Below, piece after piece: positions 1-7,354 of a stretch of DNA of 64,000 bases. The position numbers and the translations under genes are program-made. Location: NCBI RefSeq assembly GCF_000010665.1, contig NC_012796.1, forward strand, positions 434,001 through 498,000, given 5' to 3'. Below the pieces are notes generated by a model that had not been told where the DNA came from, did not search any database, and was given only the letters and a program-made list of their open reading frames with translations. Each line of letters opens with the position of its first letter. Positions within the stretch are counted from its first letter, which is position 1. The stretch is from Solidesulfovibrio magneticus RS-1 (GTDB lineage Bacteria > Desulfobacterota > Desulfovibrionia > Desulfovibrionales > Desulfovibrionaceae).

Positions 1-41
1 ATGAGCGCCAGTACCGCGAGAAAGGAGTAAAACGCTGCCAT
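1..41 (-). CDS. dsrM: probable DsrM N-terminus (partial, runs off the left edge)
   Basis: Only 13 complete codons are visible. The minus-strand ATG at 39-41 follows a GAGGTGAGGG ribosome site and begins MAAFYSFLAVLAL, a hydrophobic start fitting a polytopic membrane protein. The identity comes mainly from context: in Desulfovibrio the RsbRD N-terminal-domain gene directly precedes dsrMKJOP, which encodes the membrane complex that transfers electrons between the quinone pool and dissimilatory sulfite reduction. The upstream gene here is of that type and ends 37 bases before this start. Another membrane protein cannot be excluded from so short a piece. Confidence 0.5.
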   Translation of the reverse strand, partial: MAAFYSFLAVLAL

Positions 42-77
42 GTACCCTCACCTCGTTAAAGGTTTCCCCATTGACGC

Positions 78-620
78 CTACTGGGCCTCCCCTCCCTCGG
101 CGGAGAGGTCGCAGACGAGATTGGCCCGTTTAAGGAGCCGGTCGTACTGTTTCTTGATCTGGTCGATGCGCAGCGCCGCGAGCTTTTCCCGGCACTGGCA
201 GTAGATGTCCATGGCGAAAAGGGCCAGCACGTCGATGGAAGATTCCAGGGCGAGAAGCTCGACGAAGAGGTCGTGCTCCGCGATTTTTTCCCAGAGGGTC
301 TCGCGCACCGCCTTTTTGAGCAGGAAAATAAACGCCGTGGCCTGGGAAGGCGTGAAATCCTGGATGGCCCGCACCCGCACGATCTCGTCGAGATAGGGAC
401 CGAAGGTCTCGACGTCAGGCGTCTGGCCGCAGGTGGCCAGCCCCACCACGATGCCCCGCATGCCGGCTTCGAACCGGTGCCGCACCGGATTGGCGAAGGG
501 GTCGTCGCGTTTTTTCCACAGCACGGCCGTATTCTCGGAGTAGGTGCCGAGAATCAGGTCGAACCAGGCGTCAAGGACGGCCTGCTGGTCGAGGACGAGA
601 TGATCCACCAGTTTCAGCAT
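78..620 (-). CDS. RsbRD N-terminal domain protein (upstream of dsrM)
   Basis: A 180-residue soluble all-helical protein resembling the RsbRD N-terminal domain, the sensory module of stressosome-type RsbR proteins, here standing alone without a STAS domain. Helical stretches such as VRHRFEAGMRGIVVGLA and SQATAFIFLLKKAVRETL fit the family. The start is ATG at 618-620 with AAAGG about 10 bases upstream. It is the first gene of a minus-strand unit that continues into the putative dsrM, so a sensory or regulatory role for the sulfite-reduction membrane complex is inferred. The 164-base upstream gap holds a small inverted repeat (CTGGT, 5-base spacer, ACCAG at 651-665) that could be an operator. 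No biochemical function is known to me. Confidence 0.75.
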   Translation of the reverse strand: MLKLVDHLVLDQQAVLDAWFDLILGTYSENTAVLWKKRDDPFANPVRHRFEAGMRGIVVGLATCGQTPDVETFGPYLDEIVRVRAIQDFTPSQATAFIFLLKKAVRETLWEKIAEHDLFVELLALESSIDVLALFAMDIYCQCREKLAALRIDQIKKQYDRLLKRANLVCDLSAEGGEAQ

Positions 621-784
621 GAAATGTACCTTTCTTCACAATCGCTTAACAGGCTGGTTCCTTACCAGAAAAACGCAAATTGTAAAGGACGGAATTCCCC
701 CGGTTCGGGCGGAAATCGCCTTGAATTCCCGGCCTGTTGCCGGTCTATGGCGCTTTTGCTAGGCTTGGAAAAAAGCGAGCCGAC

Positions 785-1309
785 ATGCAAACCACTGCCG
801 CCCACGTCGATATCCTGCGCGCCGCCGCCGCCTTTTCTTCCATCGCACGCTACAACGGGACCATGCCCAGGAGGCAGGCCCTGCATTACGACAAAACGCG
901 GCTGGCGGAACTTGAAGATGCCGGATTTCTGGAGCGGGTCAAGCTCTCATTTCCCTGCGGCAAGGATGTCGAAGGCTGGCGCATCACGGCCGGCGGCCGC
1001 TTCGCCCTGGCCGGCGAAGACGCCGCCTGCGCCCTGGAGCCCGAGCATCTGCGCATTTTGTCCGACATTTACCACTACTCCAAGCTGTCGAAAAACCGGG
1101 GCATGATGCCCAAGGAACTGGCCGGGGAGTTTGACGGGGACGACGTGCGCGACCTGTTCCTGCACGGCTACCTGCTGCGCATCAATCTCAAGGGCACGGT
1201 CAAGGCCAAGGGCTGGGTGGTGTCGCAAAAGGGCCTCGACGCCCTGCGCCGGGTCGGCCACCGCGCGCCGGCCTGCGCCGAGGACGGCCCCAGGACCACG
1301 GCCTCCTGA
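785..1309 (+). CDS. uncharacterised protein, possible winged-helix type
   Basis: A 174-residue protein beginning MQTTAAHVDILRAAAAF. I do not recognise the family. It contains two similar helix-turn-strand-like stretches, around KTRLAELEDAGFLERVKLSF and RDLFLHGYLLRINLKGTVKAKG, each followed by a residue pattern typical of the wing in winged-helix folds, so a DNA-binding or protein-interaction role is possible but unproven. An upstream in-frame ATG at 737 is rejected because the extra residues look like read-through intergenic sequence; ATG 785 has only a weak purine-rich ribosome site. It is divergent from the RsbRD gene and is followed by 245 bases without a gene. Confidence 0.6.
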   Translation: MQTTAAHVDILRAAAAFSSIARYNGTMPRRQALHYDKTRLAELEDAGFLERVKLSFPCGKDVEGWRITAGGRFALAGEDAACALEPEHLRILSDIYHYSKLSKNRGMMPKELAGEFDGDDVRDLFLHGYLLRINLKGTVKAKGWVVSQKGLDALRRVGHRAPACAEDGPRTTAS

Positions 1310-1554
1310 CCGGCCTTCTCCGCTTCGCCTGCCGCCGCCGCCCCCCGTTCCTGCCTCCGCTTATTCCCCGCCTTTTGGACGTAAGACAAAATGTCAGGTG
1401 CGCGCGGCCGGTGTTTCTGTTATGCACCAGGACAGGCGCGCCAAGGGCCTGGGGACTGTCCGCCCCTTGTCCGTCATGTGCGTGGCCGGACGCGGCAACG
1501 ACCCGACAATCGCGGCCGCTCCCCAAACCCGCAACAGGGCAAGGAGCACCATCC

Positions 1555-3273
1555 ATGCACCGTCTCGCGCTCGCCTTTTCGCTGCTGCTTTTCGCTTGCA
1601 GTCCCCTTGCCGCCGCCGCGCCGCCGGCTGCCGCGCCCCCGGACGTCATCTTCCGCAACGCCGTTTTCGCCACCTGCAATCCGGCCGGCGACCTGGCCCG
1701 AGCCGTGGCCGTCAAAGGCGGCAAGTTCACGGCCGTGGGCACGGAACACGACATCCTGGCCCTGGCCGGCCCGGACACCCGGGTGGTGGACCTGGGCGGC
1801 CGGTTTGTCAGCCCCGGCCTCATCGACGCCCACACCCATCCCATGGAGACGGTCTATCTCCTCAAGGACTGGGTGGACTGCCGCTACCCGGGCGTGCCGT
1901 CCGTGGCCCAGGCCCTGGCCAACATCAGCGCCTGGGCGGCCAAGACGCCCAAGGGCCAGTGGATCTACGCCGCCTGCGTGTCGGCCTCGGAAAACAAGTT
2001 CGCCGAAAAACGCCTGCCCACCCGGGACGAACTCGACCAGGCCGCCCCGGACAACCCGGTCGTCCTGGCCAACGGGGCGCATCAGGTGGTCATCAACTCC
2101 GCCGCCATAAAGGCCCTGGGCATCCAGAAGGGCCAGGCCAGGATGGCTCGCGGGGCCTCGGTCATCCTGGACGGGGACGGCGAACCCACCGGCGTGGTCC
2201 TCGACGCCCAGGCCGACATTCCCACCAATCCGACCCCGGCTACCCTGGCCTACGCCTACGAAACGGGCATCGCCGACATGTGGAACGCCAAGGGCTTCAC
2301 CTCGCTTATGGCCATCACGCCGGCCGCCGCCCTGCCCGTGCTGCAAAAAACCGCCGTTTCCGGGGAAAAGCCGCGCATCCGCTACACGGTTTCGGTCTGG
2401 ACCGCGCCCAACGGGGCCGATATGCCCGAGTCCCTGGCCGCCTTTGCCATGCCGGCCGGGGCCGATCCGGCCTTCTACCGCTTCGCGGCCATCAAAGCCT
2501 GGATGGATGGGGAAAACGACGCCAGAAGCGGCTACATGTGCGAACACTACCTGGGGCATCGCCCCGACGACGCCCCGGGCGGCCGGGGAAGCCTCGTGAC
2601 CACGGCCGCCCAGGCCGAGCGGTTCGTTGCCATTGCCGCCAAAAACGGCCTGGCCCCCATGCTTCACTGCTCGGGCGACGCGGCCATGGACCTGGGCCTT
2701 TCCACCTATGAAACGCTTTTGGCCTCCGGGGCCAGGCCGCCGCTTATGCGCATCGAGCATTTCGGGATGTTCCAGCTCAAAGACGACGAGCTGGCCCGGG
2801 CCAAGGCCCTTTTCCCCAAGGGGCTGCGCATTTCGGTGCAGCCTATGTGGATGACGGAACTGGTGCGGGCCGATTTCGAGAACATGGACAAGGGGCTGGC
2901 CGCCTCGGGCTTCCGGTTTAAGACCATGGTCGAGGCCGGGCTGCGGCCGGCCGCCAGCACGGACATGACCGGCATCTATCCCGGCAATCTCGAACCGGTC
3001 AAAGCCATGGCCGCCTGCGTCACCCGGGCTTCCGACGCCGGCGTCTTTTTGCCCGCCGAGGCGCTTTCGCCCGAACAGGCGCTACGGATGTGGACGATCT
3101 GGGCGGCCGAGTCCCTGGGCGAGGACGCGGTCAAGGGCAGCATCGAGCCGGGCAAGTTCGCCGACCTGACGGTCTATTCCGACAATCTCTTCACCATGCC
3201 GGGGGACAAGCTGGCCACGGCGCAGGTGACGCGCACCATCGTGGGCGGCGAAACCGTCTATCAGACGCCGTAG
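1555..3273 (+). CDS. exported amidohydrolase, YtcJ/Amidohydro_3 type
   Basis: A 572-residue metal-dependent amidohydrolase. Residues 1-22 are a signal peptide (MHRLALAFSLLLFACSPLAA), pointing to the periplasm or envelope. LFAC in it is an imperfect lipobox, so a lipoprotein is possible. The metal-binding motif DAHTHP lies at 91-96 (His93, His95), followed further on by a conserved LHCSGDAAMD segment and, near the C-terminus, the family signature GSIEPGKFADLTVYS. Length and domain order match YtcJ-like enzymes that hydrolyse N-substituted amides or formamides; the substrate is unknown. ATG 1555 follows AAGGAG at a normal distance, whereas upstream in-frame starts give an implausible pre-signal extension. 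The gene stands alone, converging with pncC. Confidence 0.85.
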   Translation: MHRLALAFSLLLFACSPLAAAAPPAAAPPDVIFRNAVFATCNPAGDLARAVAVKGGKFTAVGTEHDILALAGPDTRVVDLGGRFVSPGLIDAHTHPMETVYLLKDWVDCRYPGVPSVAQALANISAWAAKTPKGQWIYAACVSASENKFAEKRLPTRDELDQAAPDNPVVLANGAHQVVINSAAIKALGIQKGQARMARGASVILDGDGEPTGVVLDAQADIPTNPTPATLAYAYETGIADMWNAKGFTSLMAITPAAALPVLQKTAVSGEKPRIRYTVSVWTAPNGADMPESLAAFAMPAGADPAFYRFAAIKAWMDGENDARSGYMCEHYLGHRPDDAPGGRGSLVTTAAQAERFVAIAAKNGLAPMLHCSGDAAMDLGLSTYETLLASGARPPLMRIEHFGMFQLKDDELARAKALFPKGLRISVQPMWMTELVRADFENMDKGLAASGFRFKTMVEAGLRPAASTDMTGIYPGNLEPVKAMAACVTRASDAGVFLPAEALSPEQALRMWTIWAAESLGEDAVKGSIEPGKFADLTVYSDNLFTMPGDKLATAQVTRTIVGGETVYQTP

Positions 3274-3291
3274 CGCCGAGGGAACGCGGCG

Positions 3292-3795
3292 CTAGCCTTC
3301 GGGGCCGGCGGTCTGGAGCGCCCGGGCCAGCAAGCCCTCCATGGCCGCGGCCACGGCCAGGCGCTTGACGGCCAGCCGGTCGCCGGCGAACTGGAAGCGC
3401 TGGACATCGGTGAAATCCGGGCCTTCCCAGGCCATCCAGACCGTGCCTACCGGTTTTTGGGGCGTGCCGCCGGACGGGCCGGCGATGCCGCTTATGGCGA
3501 TGGCGGCGTCGGCGTGGAGCACCCCGCGCGCCCCCCGGGTCATGGCCAGCACGCTCTCGCGGCTGACCGCCCCCTTGGCGTCGAGCACGGCCTGGGACAC
3601 CCCCAGCACATCGCGTTTGACGCCGTTGGCATAGGCCACCACCGCTCCGGCGAACCAGGCCGAAGCGCCGGGCGCGTCGGTTAGCACGCTGGAGAGCAGC
3701 CCTCCGGTGCACGACTCGGCGCAGCCCAGCAGCCACCCCCGGGCGGACAGGGCCTCGCCCAGGCGCAACGCCAACAGTCGCAAGGTCTCTTCCAT
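3292..3795 (-). CDS. pncC: nicotinamide-nucleotide amidase (CinA C-terminal domain)
   Basis: A 167-residue stand-alone CinA C-terminal domain (PncC), which deamidates nicotinamide mononucleotide to nicotinic acid mononucleotide in pyridine-nucleotide recycling. The signature ESCTGG is at 27-32, with Ser28 the expected nucleophile; AISGIAGPSGGTPQKPVGTV is the second conserved block. Length is normal for the single-domain form, and the N-terminal MoCF-like half of full CinA is absent. The ATG at 3793-3795 follows GGGGGAGG. The same frame stays open far upstream, but that extension is antisense to serS and is not coding. It is divergent from serS across 292 bases. Confidence 0.9.
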   Translation of the reverse strand: MEETLRLLALRLGEALSARGWLLGCAESCTGGLLSSVLTDAPGASAWFAGAVVAYANGVKRDVLGVSQAVLDAKGAVSRESVLAMTRGARGVLHADAAIAISGIAGPSGGTPQKPVGTVWMAWEGPDFTDVQRFQFAGDRLAVKRLAVAAAMEGLLARALQTAGPEG

Positions 3796-3872
3796 AAAGC
3801 CAACCTCCCCCTCGATAAGCGCCAAGTATCGGATTTCCCGCCGCCTGTCACCGAGGACACGGCCGGTGGAGG

Positions 3873-3888
3873 TTGCCAAAATTGGCAA
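3873..3888. promoter_or_regulatory. 16-bp inverted repeat in the pncC-serS divergent region
   Basis: TTGCCAA, a 2-base centre, then TTGGCAA form a perfect inverted repeat in an AT-richer patch between the divergent pncC and serS genes. Its symmetry and place suit an operator, but no regulator or promoter box can be assigned from sequence alone. Confidence 0.3.
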
Positions 3889-3937
3889 TTTGCCGAACGC
3901 CGCCCGGGGCGTGTCCCCAGGCCGGCTGTCTCGCCCG

Positions 3938-3973
3938 GATCGGCCGTCCCGACAAGATCGGCCGTCCCGACGA
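3938..3973 (+). repeat. two tandem 18-bp repeats upstream of serS
   Basis: GATCGGCCGTCCCGACAA is followed immediately by a second copy differing at one base (GA for AA near the end). It lies between pncC and serS, 115 bases before the serS start, in otherwise very GC-rich sequence. Function unknown: paired protein-binding sites or slippage products. Confidence 0.5.
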
Positions 3974-4087
3974 ATCCGGCCCGCCCGCCCACCAGCCCGG
4001 GCCGGCCGGCCAGGCCCCGTCCCGACTTGACGCGGGAAACGCCGGACGCGTACAGGCAAGGCCGACGGAAACGACAAGGAGCCAGCC

Positions 4088-5377
4088 ATGCTTGATCTGA
4101 AATTTCTGCGCCAAAACCCCGAGGCCGTGGCCGCCGGCCTGGCCCGGCGGCGCTTCCCCTTTGACCTCGACGCGTTTCTCGCCCTGGAAGAGCGTCGCCG
4201 GGCCTGCATCACGGCAGCCGAGCAGAAAAAAAGCCAGCGCAACGCCGCCTCGGCCGAGGTGGCCAAGGCCAAGCGGGCCGGTGGCGACGCCTCGGCCGCC
4301 CTGGCCGGCCTGGGGGCGCTGTCCGACGAGATCAAGGCTCTGGACGAGGACGCCAAGGCCATTGACGCCGAAGTGGCGGCCCTGCTCCTGGGCGTGCCCA
4401 ACCTCCCCCACGCCACCACCCCGGACGGGGCCAGCGAGGCCGACAACCCCGAGGTGCGCCGGTGGGGCCAGCCTCGCGAATTCACCGAGTTTGCCCCGCG
4501 CGAACACCAGGACGTGGGCGCGGCCCTGGGCCTGGACGCCGAACGGGCGGTCAAGCTGTCCGGGGCGCGCTTTGCCGTGCTGCGCGGCGCGCTTGCCCGG
4601 CTGGAACGCGCCCTGGCCGCCTTCATGCTCGACCTGCACACCGGGTCCCACGGTTACGTCGAGGTGGTCACACCCTACATCGTCACCGACGAGTGCCTGG
4701 TCGGCACCGGCCAGCTGCCGAAATTCGCCGAGGACCTGTTCAAGCTCGAAGGCCGCGCCGCCTATCTCATTCCCACGGCCGAGGTGCCGGTGACCAACCT
4801 CCACCGGGGCGAGGTGCTGCCCGAGTCGGCCCTGCCCCTGGGCTACACCTGCCACACCCAGTGCTTCCGCTCCGAGGCCGGCTCCTACGGCAAGGACACC
4901 AAGGGGCTCATTCGCCTGCACCAGTTCGGCAAGGTGGAGCTGGTGCGCTTCGTCCACCCGGACACGTCCTACGACGAACTGGAAAAGCTGACGAACCAGG
5001 CCGAGGCCGTGCTGCAGGCCCTGGAGCTGCCGTATCGCGTGGTGGCCCTCTGCGCCGGCGACATCGGCTTTTCCTCGGCCAAGACCTATGACCTCGAAGT
5101 CTGGCTGCCGGCCCAGGGCAAGTACCGCGAGATCTCCTCGTGCTCCAATTTCGAGGACTTCCAGGCCCGGCGCGCCGACATCCGCTTCAAGCCCGACGGC
5201 GGCAAGAAGACGGCCTACGTGCATACGTTAAACGGCTCGGGCCTGGCCGTGGGCCGGACCATGGCCGCCATTTTGGAAAATGGCGTCCAGGCCGACGGCT
5301 CGGTGGTGCTGCCGAGGGCCCTCGTGCCCTACATGGGCGGCCTGGAAGTTCTGGAACCGGAGGGGAAACGGGCATGA
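4088..5377 (+). CDS. serS: seryl-tRNA synthetase
   Basis: A 429-residue cytosolic class II aminoacyl-tRNA synthetase that charges tRNA-Ser (and tRNA-Sec) with serine. The N-terminal [21 protein letters not shown] and following Ala/Lys-rich helices form the tRNA-binding coiled-coil arm (about 1-105). The catalytic domain shows motif 2 around [20 protein letters not shown] and motif 3 in [16 protein letters not shown] near residues 380-400. Length is standard. ATG 4088 follows AAGGAG. Its TGA stop overlaps the start of the next small gene, indicating translational coupling. Confidence 0.97.
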
Positions 5378-5562
5378 TGACCGAAGAACAGCGCAAGGTA
5401 TTCTGGGGCGAGGTCAAGCGCGGCCTGCTCGTCGGCGGGGCCGTGGGCGTCCTGGGCGGACTCTTTTTCATGGACATGCGCCGGGGGCTGGTGCTGGGGC
5501 TTATCGGCGGCTTTTTCGCCGTGCTCACCCGCCGCTCCATCGAGAAGCGCCGGGGCCGGTAG
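5374..5562 (+). CDS. small two-helix membrane protein
   Basis: A 62-residue protein whose ATG overlaps the serS stop, so the two are co-transcribed and coupled. Two hydrophobic segments ([17 protein letters not shown] and [15 protein letters not shown]) joined by a short MRR turn predict an inner-membrane hairpin with a basic C-terminal tail ([11 protein letters not shown]). I do not recognise the family and see no link to serine metabolism. A strong terminator follows 35 bases after the stop. Confidence 0.7.
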
Positions 5563-5597
5563 CCGGCCGGCGACGACTTCGTCGCGAACCAGCATCG

Positions 5598-5633
5598 AAA
5601 GGCCCGCTGCCCTTGAGGGAAGCGGGCCTTTCG
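5598..5633 (+). terminator. intrinsic terminator of the serS operon
   Basis: An A-rich left flank, GGCCCGCT stem, short CCCT/AGGG inner stem and AGCGGGCC right arm, followed by CTTT. It sits directly after the small membrane gene and before the convergent VOC gene. Confidence 0.8.
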
Positions 5634-5699
5634 CATGGCGCGGCAAGCAGGCGCGCCGGGGTGTTTGGGGCAAAACGTGCCTGGCCGTGACGGCCGGGG

Positions 5700-6278
5700 C
5701 TATTCGTCCTCGACCAGCACCAGCTCCCGGCCTTCACCGGGGTAGATGCGTCGTTCGACCGGGGGCGTCGGGGTCGGGGCCGGCCAGTGGCCGGGCTGGG
5801 GTTCGGCTCCTTCCTGGGCCGTGGCCGAGGGATGGCGGTCGGCCATGATGGGGTGGGAGCTGATGTCCACCCCGGGCACCGGACAGCTGAATTCGATGGC
5901 GATGTTGTTGGGATCAAAGGAATAGACCGAGAAGATGAAACCGTGGTCTATGACCTCGGACACCCAGAAGCCGGCCGCTTCCAGGCGGTCTTTCACGTCC
6001 CACAGGTCGTTGCGGTCGCGCACGCCGATGGACAGGTGGTCAAAGGCAAAAGGCCCCTTGACCGGCACGCCGTGGTCCTTGGGCGCGATGGGTTCCACGC
6101 TCGGCCATTCGAAAAAGGCGAGCATGTCCGTGGGGGAAATCTCCAGGAAATAATGCCGGTAGCCCGGACGCCCCAGGCCGGCCACCAGACGCAGGCCGAG
6201 CAGGTCGCGCCAGAACCGGATGGTGGCGTCCATGTCGGCCGTGGCCATGGCCAGGTGGTTGATGCCGGTGTAGCGCAT
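5700..6278 (-). CDS. VOC (glyoxalase/dioxygenase fold) family protein
   Basis: A 192-residue protein. Residues 1-140 are one or two vicinal-oxygen-chelate modules: INHLAMATADMDATIRFWRD, HYFLEISPTDMLAFFEW, FDHLSIGVRDRNDLWDVKDR and VYSFDPNNIAIEFSC. His8, a second His in FDHLS and the glutamate of AIEFS match the usual metal ligands. The last 50 residues are a proline-rich tail ending RRIYPGEGRELVLVEDE. It may be a glyoxalase, dioxygenase or isomerase; the substrate cannot be read off. It lies 29 bases downstream of dapF on the same strand, so they probably form one operon. ATG 6278 follows GGGGGA. Confidence 0.8.
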   Translation of the reverse strand: MRYTGINHLAMATADMDATIRFWRDLLGLRLVAGLGRPGYRHYFLEISPTDMLAFFEWPSVEPIAPKDHGVPVKGPFAFDHLSIGVRDRNDLWDVKDRLEAAGFWVSEVIDHGFIFSVYSFDPNNIAIEFSCPVPGVDISSHPIMADRHPSATAQEGAEPQPGHWPAPTPTPPVERRIYPGEGRELVLVEDE

Positions 6279-6307
6279 GGCGTTTCCCCCTTGGGCGCGG
6301 GACAGGG

Positions 6308-7165
6308 TTATTCCGTATCGATGCCGAGGCTTTGCGGGTAGAATTCGCCCTTGAAAACCAGCTCGGCCGCGCCGCGCAGATAGGTCTTGCCGTCGCGCAG
6401 GATGACCCCCAGCACTTCGCCGCCGGTGGTGGTGATGTCGGTCTCCTCGCCGGTCATGCCGAGCTCCCGGGCCACGATGGCCGAGGCCACGGCCCCGGTG
6501 CCGCAGGCGTAGGTCTCGTCCTCCACGCCGCGCTCGTAGGTGCGCAGGGACAGCGTGCCCTTTTCCTCGGAACTGATGAAATTGACGTTGGTGCCGGCCG
6601 GGGCGAAGTACTGGTGCTGGCGGATGGCCCGGCCGAGCTTCCAGACGTCGACCAGTTCCAGGTGGTCCATGACGGCCACGGCATGGGGCACGCCGGTGTT
6701 GACGAAATGCAGGTGGAAGGGCCGGCCCTCGACCTCGATGTCGATGGCCATGCGCAGGTCCTTGGGCGGGGTGAGCTGCACCGTCACCTGGTTGGAGTCG
6801 GGATCGACCTCGGCTTCGATGGGGCCGGCGTCGGTGCCGAAAACGTGTTTGGCCGGGGCGATGCCGAGCATCCAGGCCAGCCGGGCGGCGCAGCGCGAAC
6901 CGTTGCCGCACATCTCGGCCCGGGAGCCGTCGGCGTTGAAGAAATGCCAGATGTAGGCCAAGCCGGAACCTTCCGGGGCGTGGTCGAAAAAGATCATGCC
7001 GTCGGCCCCGACGCCAAAGGCCTTGCGGCACACCGGCATGACCAGATCGGGCATGGCCGCCGGATCGATGCCGAGCACGCGGTTGTCCACGCACACGAAA
7101 TCGTTGCCGCAGCCCTGCATCTTGAAAAACGGAACGGATTTGCCGCAAACGGCCTCAATGTCCAT
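6308..7165 (-). CDS. dapF: diaminopimelate epimerase
   Basis: A 285-residue cytosolic enzyme that epimerises LL- to meso-diaminopimelate for lysine and peptidoglycan synthesis. The two catalytic cysteines are in EMCGNGSRC (Cys86) and TYACGTGA (Cys221), and the N-terminal FFKMQGCGNDFV block is typical. Length is close to the family norm of about 275. ATG 7165 follows AAGGAG. The VOC gene follows 29 bases later, with no visible functional link. Confidence 0.96.
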   Translation of the reverse strand: MDIEAVCGKSVPFFKMQGCGNDFVCVDNRVLGIDPAAMPDLVMPVCRKAFGVGADGMIFFDHAPEGSGLAYIWHFFNADGSRAEMCGNGSRCAARLAWMLGIAPAKHVFGTDAGPIEAEVDPDSNQVTVQLTPPKDLRMAIDIEVEGRPFHLHFVNTGVPHAVAVMDHLELVDVWKLGRAIRQHQYFAPAGTNVNFISSEEKGTLSLRTYERGVEDETYACGTGAVASAIVARELGMTGEETDITTTGGEVLGVILRDGKTYLRGAAELVFKGEFYPQSLGIDTE

Positions 7166-7354
7166 GCCTCACTCCTTGCAAGGAAATGCCGTCAGACTAG
7201 CAGATCGCCCCGCGCCCGTCGAGGGCCGCGCGTCGGGCCGGGCGGCGCGTCCCCGGCCTCCGAGGTGGAACCTGCCCGTCGCCCGGCTTCGCCGCGTATC
7301 GCCGGCTTGTTGTCCGGCCTTGCCGGCGTCCGGCCGGCCGGTCTGGAAAACGGG

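Noticed and set aside
621-660. Rex-like half-sites TTCACAA and CTTAACAG before the RsbRD gene
   Set aside because: The two halves are direct, not inverted, so they do not form the expected palindrome.
1131-2711. Long plus-strand frame overlapping the amidohydrolase
   Set aside because: Arg/Pro/Gly-rich shadow frame caused by high GC; the amidohydrolase frame has the signal peptide and motifs.
3848-5224. Minus-strand 458-codon frame antisense to serS
   Set aside because: His/Gly/Gln-rich composition typical of antisense shadow; serS is clearly coding on the plus strand.
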